Source of the DNA: WLJO01 sp032117595
Lineage (GTDB): Bacteria; Actinomycetota; Acidimicrobiia; Acidimicrobiales; Ilumatobacteraceae
Length of the DNA stretch: 27,358 nt
NCBI GenBank assembly: GCA_032117595.1
Contig: JAULYZ010000135.1
Location: 1 to 27,358, forward strand
Direction: 5' to 3'
Numbering within the stretch: the stretch's first letter is position 1; the number at the start of each line of letters is the position of its first letter. This document shows positions 15,818 through 22,393 of the stretch, in pieces. The position numbers and the translations under genes are program-made. Below the pieces are notes generated by a model, which was given only the letters and a program-made list of their open reading frames with translations, was not told the origin of the DNA and made no database searches.

Positions 15818-16372
15818 GTGCGGATCAGCGTGTTCTGCGGGGCGAGCCCCGGAACTGAGTCCCAGCGCCGGCTTGCAGCAGACCTCGGCGCCGAGATGGC
15901 GCGGCGCGGTGTCGGCCTCGTCTACGGAGGTGGTGACGTCGGTCTCATGGGAGCAGCCGCCGATGCGGTGATCGATGCGGGTGGCGAGGTGATCGGTGTC
16001 ATTCCGACGGCGCTCGTCGAGGCCGAGGTGGCGCACCGGGGGCTCACCGAACTGATCGTCGTGGAGACCATGCACGCCCGCAAGGCGCTCATGTCCGAGC
16101 TCTCCGACGGCTGCATCACCCTGCCCGGTGGGTTCGGCACGCTCGACGAGACCTTCGAGATGCTCACCTGGAACCAGCTGGGCTACGTGAACAAGCCCGT
16201 GGTGTTTCTGGACGTGGACGGTTTCTGGGACCCGCTCTTCACCCAGCTCGACCGCATGCGATCGACGGGGCTGATGAAGGACCGGCACCACCGACTTGCA
16301 CAGCGGGTTGCCTCCATCGGGGAGGCACTCGACGCCGTGCTGCGCGGGGCCGGGCCGGGCGGATCGTCGTGA
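15818..16372 (+). CDS. LOG family protein (Rossmann fold nucleotide-binding)
   Basis: A 184-residue member of the LOG/TIGR00730 family, which releases a free base from a nucleoside 5'-monophosphate (cytokinin-activating phosphoribohydrolase in plants and several bacteria). It begins ISVFCGASPG, the phosphate-binding loop, and has GLVYGGGDVGLMG. The catalytic signature MHARK is at about 85-89 and PGGFGTLDE at 103-111. GYVNKPVVFLDVDGFWDPL follows. GTG 15818 is chosen because the family starts at this first strand; an imperfect -10 (CAGACT) ends 7 nt before it. It is divergent from the acyl-CoA dehydrogenase and ends 4 nt from the convergent P450. Confidence 0.92.
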   Translation: MRISVFCGASPGTESQRRLAADLGAEMARRGVGLVYGGGDVGLMGAAADAVIDAGGEVIGVIPTALVEAEVAHRGLTELIVVETMHARKALMSELSDGCITLPGGFGTLDETFEMLTWNQLGYVNKPVVFLDVDGFWDPLFTQLDRMRSTGLMKDRHHRLAQRVASIGEALDAVLRGAGPGGSS

Positions 16373-16376
16373 GGTG

Positions 16377-17564
16377 TCAGGCGAAGACGACGGGGCACTG
16401 ACGCGGGCCCCGGACCTGTCCGCCGGCCCAGATCACCTCGCGGCCCGGCTCGATGGAGAAGTCGGGGATCTGGGCGAGCCATTCCTCGATGGCGACCCGC
16501 AGTTCCATCCGTGCAAGGTTCGCCCCGGCGCAGCGATGGATGCCGGAGCCGAACGCCACGTGGCGGTTCTGCTCGCGGTCGAAGTCGACCACATCGGGGT
16601 TCGGGAAGACGCTGGGATCGCGGTTGGCTGCGGGGAAGCTCAGCAGCACCTTGTCGCCGGCCTTCATGGGGCAGCCGCCGAACTCGACGTCGGAGGTGAC
16701 CAGCCGAGCCATGGTGACAGGGGAGTAGGCGCGCAGCAGTTCCTCGATGGCGAAGGGCATGATCTCGGGCTCGGCAATCAGACGTTGCCGGTCGGCGGGA
16801 TGCGTGGCGAGGTGCCAGAGCGCAGCCCCGATGGAGCTCCACGTGGTGTCGACCCCGGCGATGAGTGTGAGTGCGGCCATGCCCGCGATCTGTCCGTCGG
16901 GAATCGGCTGACCCTCGACCGTCGTGTGCAGCAGTTCGCTGATCAGGTCGTTCGACGGATTCGTGCGGCGGTCCTGCAGTGCACTGATGAGGAAGGTTGC
17001 GATGCCGGTCTGGCCGCGCTGCTGGCGCTCGGGTTCGTGAGCGAACTCGAGGATGTCGCGGACCCACCCGGTGAAGTCGTCGGCCATCTCCTCGGGCACG
17101 CCGAGGATGCGCGCAATGATCCGTACGGGAATCTGCTGCGCGTAGTCGCCGGCGGCATCAGCCCTGCCGTCCTCGACGAATCCGCGGATGAGGCGCCGAC
17201 ACAGGTCACGTGTGAGGACCTCGTATTCGGCGACGCGGGCGTGCGAGAACCACGGGAGCAGCAGCCGTCGGGTCCAGGTGTGCTCGGGCGGGTCGCTCGA
17301 GATGGGCGGGAGTCCGTACTCGAAACGGTCCGGCCCGCTCGGCGGGATGACGCCCACCTCCTGAGAGCTGAAGTGCTCGATGTCGTGGGCCACGGCAACG
17401 ACGTCGTCGTACCGGACCGGCATCCATGAGCCGCCGTAACGGTCGGAGTGCGGTACCGGGCAGGTCTGACGCAACTCGTCCCAGATGAAATACGGGTTCA
17501 CCACATAGTCGTGATCCATCACGTCGTAGTCGGTGGCCCAGTCGTGGTGCCTCGGGATATTCAT
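16377..17564 (-). CDS. cytochrome P450
   Basis: A 395-residue soluble bacterial P450. The I-helix has AGVDTTWSS, the K-helix has EELLR (ExxR), and the heme-binding loop FGSGIHRCAGANLARMEL carries the thiolate ligand Cys345. PPEHTWTRRLLLPWFS is the C-helix region that contacts the heme propionates. No membrane anchor is present. Electrons must come from a ferredoxin and reductase; none is adjacent, although a ferredoxin lies at 26077. I chose ATG 17564 for its Shine-Dalgarno-like GAGGGGGCGGAG; in-frame codons upstream (to 17918) enter the divergent gene. The substrate is unknown. Confidence 0.95.
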   Translation of the reverse strand: MNIPRHHDWATDYDVMDHDYVVNPYFIWDELRQTCPVPHSDRYGGSWMPVRYDDVVAVAHDIEHFSSQEVGVIPPSGPDRFEYGLPPISSDPPEHTWTRRLLLPWFSHARVAEYEVLTRDLCRRLIRGFVEDGRADAAGDYAQQIPVRIIARILGVPEEMADDFTGWVRDILEFAHEPERQQRGQTGIATFLISALQDRRTNPSNDLISELLHTTVEGQPIPDGQIAGMAALTLIAGVDTTWSSIGAALWHLATHPADRQRLIAEPEIMPFAIEELLRAYSPVTMARLVTSDVEFGGCPMKAGDKVLLSFPAANRDPSVFPNPDVVDFDREQNRHVAFGSGIHRCAGANLARMELRVAIEEWLAQIPDFSIEPGREVIWAGGQVRGPRQCPVVFA

Positions 17565-17592
17565 CTCCGCCCCCTCGTGAAGCCGTGAGGCC

Positions 17593-17598
17593 ACGGTA
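17593..17598 (-). promoter_or_regulatory. -10 box TACCGT, leadered P450 promoter
   Basis: TACCGT on the minus strand lies 28 nt before the P450 ATG, giving a 5' UTR of about 20 nt that contains the Shine-Dalgarno-like GAGGGGG. This contrasts with the leaderless genes around it. Confidence 0.4.
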
Positions 17599-17672
17599 GC
17601 CCGCCGGTTTCCCGTGCGGAACAGGCCGTTCGGGCCAACCGGGGGAGTCACGGGGGCGGCTACAGGGGGGAG

Positions 17673-17678
17673 TACGGT
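17673..17678 (+). promoter_or_regulatory. -10 box TACGGT before a leaderless upstream ORF
   Basis: TACGGT ends 8 nt before the ATG at 17687, the first codon of a 19-codon ORF. It is 64 nt before the flippase start. Confidence 0.45.
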
Positions 17679-17686
17679 GTCCAGAG

Positions 17687-17746
17687 ATGCAGTACCGAGC
17701 CGCACGAACGGGTGCCGGCACGCCGTCTGGTGGGGTGCGCCGGTGA
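17687..17746 (+). CDS. leaderless 19-codon upstream ORF overlapping the flippase start
   Basis: ATG 17687 follows a TACGGT box by 8 nt. The ORF reads MQYRAARTGAGTPSGGVRR and stops at TGA 17744-17746, which overlaps the GTG start of the flippase as GTGA. The peptide is basic and has no recognisable domain; it may matter only because translating it delivers ribosomes to the overlapping start. It could also be fortuitous, but the same layout recurs before the ferredoxin gene and, without overlap, before sufB. Confidence 0.45.
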   Translation: MQYRAARTGAGTPSGGVRR

Positions 17747-18876
17747 GCGAGACGGTGGAGGCACCGCGCACCCGCGGCCGTCGGCACTGGTGGTATTTCC
17801 GCGGGACGCTCAAGGTGATGGCGTTCTTCTTCGTCCTGTGGTTCCTCATCCTCCCGCTCATCCCGGGCTTCCAGAAGGCCAGCCAGGACCTCGGGAACGC
17901 CAACATCTGGTTCATCATCTCCGGGTTCGCCCTCGAGGCCCTTGCGCTCTTTTGCTACTCGTTGCTCACCCAAGCCGCGCTCGGGGCAACCTCGCCCTCG
18001 CCGTGGCGGCTGTTCCGTATCCAGCTCTCCACCCGAGCGGTGGCCAGCCTCATGCCGGGTGGCTCGGCTGCCGGTTCGGCCCTCGGGTACCGACTCCTGA
18101 CGAACTCGGGGGTTCCTGCTGCCGATGCGGGCTTCGCGCTCGCCACCGTCGGCCTCGGGTCTGCTGTGATGCTGAACTTCCTGCTCTTCGTCGGGCTCAT
18201 GGTGTCGATCCCGTTGCGAGGCGTGAACCCGGTCTACGGAACCGCAGCAGCAGTGGGCGTGGTGCTGCTCGTGTTCTCCGCCGGTGTCGTGGCCGGACTC
18301 CTGCAGGGCCAGGCCCGAGCCGAGACCTTCGTCCGGTTCGTGGCCCGACGCCTTCGGTTCGAGCCCGACCGGGCCGTTGCAGTGATCCGACACGTCGCTG
18401 ACCGGATGCGCTACCTGCTGCGCGACCGCCGGCTCCTCGCCCGCTTCGCCACCTTCGCAGCGCTCAACTGGCTGCTCGACGCTGCGGCGCTGTGGATGTT
18501 CCTGCGCGCCTTCGGTGGCAGCATGTCGGTGGACGGCCTGCTCGTGGCCTTCTGTCTCGCAAACGTGCTGGCCGTGATTCCGGTGACCCCCGGTGGCCTC
18601 GGCATCGTCGAGGGTGTGTACATCCCGACGCTCACCGGCTTCGGAATCACGAGGAGCCAGGCGTCGCTCGGCGTCATCGGCTACCGCCTTGCCCAGTACT
18701 GGGTGCCGATGCTCGTGGGCGGGCTTGCCTACATCTCGCTGCGGGTGGGTCCGTTCTCGATGGAGAAGCGCGACCGACTGGCGCGACTGCGGGAGGTGGC
18801 GCACGACTCGGTGCGTGACACCACGGACTCGGTGGAGTGGGCCGAGAAGTACGCACAACGGCGTCCCGGCACGTAG
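17743..18876 (+). CDS. lysylphosphatidylglycerol synthase TM region-like / flippase-like membrane protein
   Basis: A 377-residue integral membrane protein of the UPF0104/LPG_synthase_TM family (the flippase domain of MprF and relatives). About eight hydrophobic segments are visible. The family motif region ASLMPGGSAAGSALGYRLL sits near residue 103 and VIPVTPGGLGIVEGVYIP near 286. The C-terminal 40 residues are charged and cytoplasmic. No aminoacyl-transferase domain is attached, so it may move a lipid or polyprenyl-linked substrate, by inference. I chose GTG 17743 because it overlaps the stop of the leaderless upstream ORF; an alternative GTG at 17677 would lie inside the promoter. Its TAG stop forms part of the next -10 box. 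Confidence 0.8.
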   Translation: MSETVEAPRTRGRRHWWYFRGTLKVMAFFFVLWFLILPLIPGFQKASQDLGNANIWFIISGFALEALALFCYSLLTQAALGATSPSPWRLFRIQLSTRAVASLMPGGSAAGSALGYRLLTNSGVPAADAGFALATVGLGSAVMLNFLLFVGLMVSIPLRGVNPVYGTAAAVGVVLLVFSAGVVAGLLQGQARAETFVRFVARRLRFEPDRAVAVIRHVADRMRYLLRDRRLLARFATFAALNWLLDAAALWMFLRAFGGSMSVDGLLVAFCLANVLAVIPVTPGGLGIVEGVYIPTLTGFGITRSQASLGVIGYRLAQYWVPMLVGGLAYISLRVGPFSMEKRDRLARLREVAHDSVRDTTDSVEWAEKYAQRRPGT

Positions 18877-18879
18877 CGT
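18874..18879 (+). promoter_or_regulatory. -10 box TAGCGT built on the upstream stop codon
   Basis: TAGCGT starts with the TAG stop of the flippase gene and ends 8 nt before the MaoC ATG at 18888. Confidence 0.6.
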
Positions 18880-18887
18880 GCCACCCC

Positions 18888-19403
18888 ATGACAGTCCACG
18901 ATCGCTCCTTTGGCCGCTGCCTCGAAGACTTTGTCGTCGGTGACATCTACCGGCACTGGCCCGGCAAGACCATCACCGAGTACGACGATCATCTCTTCTG
19001 CATGATCACGATGAATCATCATCCGTTGCACACCAACGACTGGTTCGCATCGAAGAGTGTGCAGGGCCGCAATGTGGTGGTGGGCAACCTCGTGTACTCA
19101 CTCGTCCTCGGTATGAGCGTGCCCGATGTCAGCGGCGCAGCCATCGCCAACCTCGAGGTGGAGACCCTTCAGCACAAGTTCCCGACGTTCCACGGCGACA
19201 CGATTCATGCCGAGACCCGTGTGCTCGACGTGCAGGAGAGCAAGTCGAAGAACGATCGTGGTGTGGTCACGGTGGAGACCAAGGCCTTCAACCAGGACGG
19301 CAAAGAGGTCTGCTACTTCCGTCGCCGGGTGATGGTGTGGAAGCGCGAGTTCGCCCCGGCACGCCAGCGGCCCTACGACGGACAGGACGTCTGGTCGGAG
19401 TAG
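18888..19403 (+). CDS. MaoC-family dehydratase, probable mesaconyl-CoA hydratase
   Basis: A 171-residue single hot-dog domain hydratase. HWPGKTITEYDDHLFCMITMNHHPLH contains the catalytic Asp/His region of MaoC enzymes, followed by GRNVVVGNLVYSLVLGMSVPDVSG and FPTFHGDTIHAETRVLD. This wording closely matches, from memory, the MaoC proteins next to ccr and meaA in Streptomyces, taken to hydrate mesaconyl-CoA to beta-methylmalyl-CoA. The product would be the substrate of the CoA-ester lyase at 11855. ATG 18888 is set by the TAGCGT box. MutY follows 4 nt after the stop, probably in the same transcript. Confidence 0.85.
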   Translation: MTVHDRSFGRCLEDFVVGDIYRHWPGKTITEYDDHLFCMITMNHHPLHTNDWFASKSVQGRNVVVGNLVYSLVLGMSVPDVSGAAIANLEVETLQHKFPTFHGDTIHAETRVLDVQESKSKNDRGVVTVETKAFNQDGKEVCYFRRRVMVWKREFAPARQRPYDGQDVWSE

Positions 19404-19407
19404 AGCG

Positions 19408-20277
19408 GTGATCGCCCGACCCGACGCCTTCGTGGAGGCGGTGCTGGCGTGGGGTGTGCCGAGACTGCGCGACCTTCCCTGGCGAGAGTCGCGCGACCCG
19501 TGGGGCATCCTTGTCGCCGAGGTAATGGCCCAGCAGACGCAGGTGGATCGTGTCGTCCAACGTTGGGAGCGGTTCCTCGAGCGTTTCCCGACACCGGAAG
19601 CGTGCGCAGCAGCACCGCTCGGTGATGTGCTGCGCGAGTGGCACGGACTTGGCTATCCCCGCCGGGCGCGTGCGCTGCACGCAGCGGCGTCCGCTGTGGT
19701 GACGCGCGGGGCCTTCCCCGACACCCTCGAGGGCCTGCTCGTGCTGCCGGGCGTGGGTGCGTACACGGCGCGTGCGGTGCTCGCCTTTGCGTTCGAGGCG
19801 CCGGCAGCGGTGGTGGACACCAACATCGCCCGCGTACTGGCGCGTTGCGAGGGCGAACGGTTGACAGCACGATGTGCACAGGAACTCGCCGACGGGCTGT
19901 GCCCGGTCTCGGCTTCGTGGACGTGGAACCAGGTGATCATGGACCTCGGTGCGTTGCTCTGCAGGCCCGTACCTCGTTGCGGTGAATGCCCTGTCGCCGG
20001 GCTCTGTGCGTGGAATGTCGCCGGCCGACCAGACCCCGATCCCGCCGTCGGCTCGGCCGGCGTGAGCAGTCGGCAGGCGCGCTTCGAGGGCTCCGATCGA
20101 CAGGCACGAGGACGCCTGATGGCACGCCTCGTGCAGGGCGAGATTGCTGCCGACGAGGTAGTCACTGTGATGGGTGTCGAGGCCGATCGCGCGGGGCGGC
20201 TCGTCGACGCGCTCGTCGCCGAAGGACTCGTTGTGCGGGTGCCGCATGCAGAGCGAGCGGTGTTGCGCCTCCCGTAG
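19408..20277 (+). CDS. mutY: A/G-specific adenine DNA glycosylase MutY (short form)
   Basis: A 289-residue helix-hairpin-helix GPD glycosylase that removes adenine mispaired with 8-oxoguanine. Catalytic Glu38 lies in AEVMAQQTQV and Asp137 in VVDTNIARVLAR. The HhH is LPGVGAYTARAVLAF, with Tyr at the position that separates MutY from Nth. The [4Fe-4S] cysteines are 185, 191, 194 and 200. Their spacing C-x5-C-x2-C-x5-C is one residue shorter than the usual C-x6-C-x2-C-x5-C. The C-terminal Nudix-like 8-oxoG recognition domain of E. coli MutY (350 residues) is missing; a short helical tail replaces it. The GTG start is 4 nt after the MaoC stop. Confidence 0.92.
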   Translation: MIARPDAFVEAVLAWGVPRLRDLPWRESRDPWGILVAEVMAQQTQVDRVVQRWERFLERFPTPEACAAAPLGDVLREWHGLGYPRRARALHAAASAVVTRGAFPDTLEGLLVLPGVGAYTARAVLAFAFEAPAAVVDTNIARVLARCEGERLTARCAQELADGLCPVSASWTWNQVIMDLGALLCRPVPRCGECPVAGLCAWNVAGRPDPDPAVGSAGVSSRQARFEGSDRQARGRLMARLVQGEIAADEVVTVMGVEADRAGRLVDALVAEGLVVRVPHAERAVLRLP

Positions 20278-20278
20278 G

Positions 20279-20305
20279 TTCGGATCCGGCGGACGCCGAT
20301 CCGAA
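20279..20305. terminator. bidirectional hairpin between mutY and the selenoprotein gene
   Basis: TTCGGATC and GATCCGAA pair, and GGC/GCC extend the stem past a single bulged C, giving about 11 bp with a 4-nt loop. It lies directly after the MutY stop and before the convergent selenoprotein stop. There is no U-tract on either strand, so termination without Rho is uncertain. Confidence 0.5.
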
Positions 20306-20329
20306 TGATGCGGCGGGAGATCGTTTCGG

Positions 20330-20848
20330 CTACTTGCGCGTCACGGCGCGGAGGATCTCGTCGAAGGCTTCGTCGGCCTTGGCGCGCATCTCATCGTCGG
20401 TGCGGTCCTGGATGGGGTGCGGGACGAAGATGCGTGCTGCGTCGAAGCCGAGCGATGCCGATTGTGCTTCTGCCGCTTGGACGAATTCCGACGATGCGAT
20501 GAATGCGCCGACCACGCCGCGGGACTCGAGATCGCTGATGTCGTGCACACTGCACGACGTGCAACTGCCTCAATCGGCGAGCGCCTCGATGACCACCTGA
20601 CACTGGCTCGCGATCTCGTGGCGGAGGTCGACCGGTGCGGGCTTGGTGAACGTGGGCTTCTTGAAGCGCAGCACCCTTGCCCCGGTCTCGGTGAGGCGCT
20701 GCTCGATCCGGTCGAGGAAGACGTCGCCGCGGGGCTTTGCAATGTCGAGCAGGCCCACCGTGAGGCCCTTCAACGATTGGGGTCGCTCGAGCAGGATGCG
20801 GTGCGATACCGCTCGCTCGTTGCTCGGGTCGAGAATGGTCTTGCTCAT
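20330..20848 (-). CDS. UGSC-type selenoprotein with in-frame TGA read as selenocysteine
   Basis: A 172-residue protein when TGA (20572-20570) is read as selenocysteine at residue 93. The motif is LAD-U-GSCTSC, the UGSC signature of a selenoprotein family described in marine metagenomes; homologues with Cys would read CGSC. The frame is open and protein-like on both sides: LTVGLLDIAKPRGDVFLDRIEQRL and VVIEALAD before, DISDLESRGVVGAFIASSEF after. A stem-loop resembling a bacterial SECIS begins 11 nt downstream. ATG 20848 lies 4 nt after the stop of the upstream thioredoxin-fused gene, with GGAGA 8 nt upstream. Cys96 could form a selenylsulfide with U93. The function is unknown; an automated caller would split it into two ORFs. 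Confidence 0.85.
20540..20558 (-). promoter_or_regulatory. SECIS-like stem-loop downstream of the UGA
   Basis: On the minus strand GTCGTGCA-GTG-TGCACGAC is a perfect 8-bp stem with a 3-nt loop (or 7 bp with loop AGUGU). It begins 11 nt after the TGA, the same distance as the mini-stem of E. coli fdhF, and has G and U in the apical loop, the bases SelB reads there. A weaker competing hairpin (TGCAC-GTC-GTGCA) overlaps its 5' side. Confidence 0.75.
20570..20572 (-). other. selenocysteine codon (TGA)
   Basis: In-frame TGA, codon 93 of the selenoprotein, followed by GGC AGT TGC (Gly-Ser-Cys). Termination here would leave a 92-residue product lacking the conserved redox motif. Confidence 0.82.
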
Positions 20849-20852
20849 TGGT

Positions 20853-22304
20853 TCATCTCCAGCCGACTGCTCGGGTGACCGGTGTGCTTCCCATGGCGCC
20901 GTTCGCCCATCCGCCAATCATGGTGGAGAACAGCCCGGCGCCGCCACCAGCATGCACCAGCAGGATGCCATCGGGGCGGAACTTCGACAGGGTGCGGTCC
21001 CGCAGGGCCGCCGGAACGCCCTCGGCGATGCCTGCGGCACCACGGACGAGTTCGCTGCCGGGTACCTGTAGGCGCGCGTGAAGCTCGGAGAGCACGGTTT
21101 CGCGGCTCCAACCGGCCTCGGCGAACACGCGGGCGTGCTCGGGGCTGATGAGCAGGATCACGTCGAAGCCGAGCACCAGTTTCGGGTGGTGCATGGCACG
21201 CATGGCGGAGGCGAGCGAACTCACGAGTGAGTCGGGGGTGCGGGAGAGCTGATCGACGATGATCTTGGGCCCCTCGCCGGCGAAGATCGTGATGGCGTCG
21301 GTGCCCGGTTGAATCCCGCGTGCGGTGGCGAGCGAGGTCCACGGCGAGCCAGCCTCGTCCTCGGGGAAGCAGAACGAGATCTTGCCCGGGTTCCCGTGCG
21401 TCGCCCGGTCGACACCGCCTGGGCGTCCACCGCCCACGTTGCGGATGACGAGTTGCAGAGCGCGTCCGATGGTGAGGTTCGCCCGATTGCCCTGGCCGAG
21501 AACATTGACCCCGCTGTTCATGCCGATGGCCTGCGTGCCGGGCCCGTTGCAGACGATGACCGGTCCCACCGGCATGGTGGTGGCGAGCACACCGTGGATG
21601 TTGAACTCGTCGGTGCATGCCGCCTCGACAGCAGAGAGCACCCACGGCAGGTACTCGGGTTTGCAGCCCGCCATCACGGCGTTGATCGCCACCTTCTCCA
21701 CGGTGACCTCGATGAGGTCGGGCGGGGTCACGGCGACCACCTCGCTCGGGTGGTGGCTCGTGCCCTCGAGCATTCGGAGCACCCGCTCCTCGGTGGGGGG
21801 CACCACGGGGAGGCCGTCGGTCCAGCCCCGGTCGAACAGCGCTTCCATCTCGTCCTCGAGCGCTGCGAACTCGACGCGGCGCGAGCGCAGCCGGGAGCCC
21901 GAGAAGGTGGCGCGGAGGGCATCGACCCGGTCGGGGTCCACGGAGAGCGACCCGCAGCCGGGTCGCATCACCGGAAGCTCGGGTCCGAGGCCAGCGGTAC
22001 CGCTGACCCGCTCCCACTCGCTTCGGCTCCAACCCTCCGTGCGGTCCTGTTCTGCGCCTGCGGAGACCCTGATCAGGGTGGGCACGGTCTCGATGCCGTG
22101 GTGCCAGCTGACGGCGAGGTCGGAGTCGTCCCGGCTCGGGAGGCCCTCCAAGAAGGCGGGATCGTCCTGCACGAAGATCGTGAGCGGGCCGGGCTCGGCG
22201 AGTTGGCGGAGCACCGGGACCACCATGCGGCACGTGGCGCAGTCGTGCTTCACCACCACCACGAGGCCGTCGGGCAGGGCAGGTGCGTTCGGTGCGGTGG
22301 CCAT
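20853..22304 (-). CDS. thioredoxin-domain fusion protein, partner of the selenoprotein
   Basis: A 483-residue protein in two parts. Residues 1-110 form a thioredoxin fold with the active site CATC at 22-25 (KHDCATCRM) and the cis-Pro motif ETVPTLI. The remaining 350 or so residues form a domain I cannot name. It includes LFDRGWTDGLPVVPPTEERV, AACTDEFNIHGVLATTMPVGPVIVCNGPG, NVLGQGNRANLTIGRALQL, GGGRPGGVDRATHG, ISFCFPEDE and LLVHAGGGAGLFS; it is Gly-rich with conserved-looking Cys and His, and perhaps binds a nucleotide or metal. It ends 4 nt before the selenoprotein ATG, so the two are translationally coupled. ATG 22304 is set by a TACCTT box; ATG 22361 is an upstream alternative. The function is unknown. 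Confidence 0.8.
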   Translation of the reverse strand: MATAPNAPALPDGLVVVVKHDCATCRMVVPVLRQLAEPGPLTIFVQDDPAFLEGLPSRDDSDLAVSWHHGIETVPTLIRVSAGAEQDRTEGWSRSEWERVSGTAGLGPELPVMRPGCGSLSVDPDRVDALRATFSGSRLRSRRVEFAALEDEMEALFDRGWTDGLPVVPPTEERVLRMLEGTSHHPSEVVAVTPPDLIEVTVEKVAINAVMAGCKPEYLPWVLSAVEAACTDEFNIHGVLATTMPVGPVIVCNGPGTQAIGMNSGVNVLGQGNRANLTIGRALQLVIRNVGGGRPGGVDRATHGNPGKISFCFPEDEAGSPWTSLATARGIQPGTDAITIFAGEGPKIIVDQLSRTPDSLVSSLASAMRAMHHPKLVLGFDVILLISPEHARVFAEAGWSRETVLSELHARLQVPGSELVRGAAGIAEGVPAALRDRTLSKFRPDGILLVHAGGGAGLFSTMIGGWANGAMGSTPVTRAVGWR

Positions 22305-22312
22305 CGCCGCCG

Positions 22313-22318
22313 AAGGTA
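22313..22318 (-). promoter_or_regulatory. -10 box TACCTT, leaderless selenoprotein-operon promoter
   Basis: On the minus strand TACCTT ends 8 nt before the ATG at 22304. Confidence 0.5.
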
Positions 22319-22377
22319 CTTCCTGCGGTGCGACATGTGCCACAGAGCGGCTTCTGGACACCCTGCGGGCACACCCG

Positions 22378-22383
22378 TAGCGT
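22378..22383 (+). promoter_or_regulatory. -10 box TAGCGT before the MBL gene
   Basis: TAGCGT ends 10 nt before the GTG at 22394, implying a leader of at most a few nucleotides. It is divergent from the selenoprotein operon. Confidence 0.5.
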
Positions 22384-22393
22384 TCGCCCTGTT

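Noticed and set aside
20330..20548. A separate 72-residue gene starting at a GTG
   Set aside because: It has no Shine-Dalgarno or promoter, is in frame with the upstream ORF across one TGA, and would omit the GSCTSC motif. Read-through as selenocysteine explains it better.
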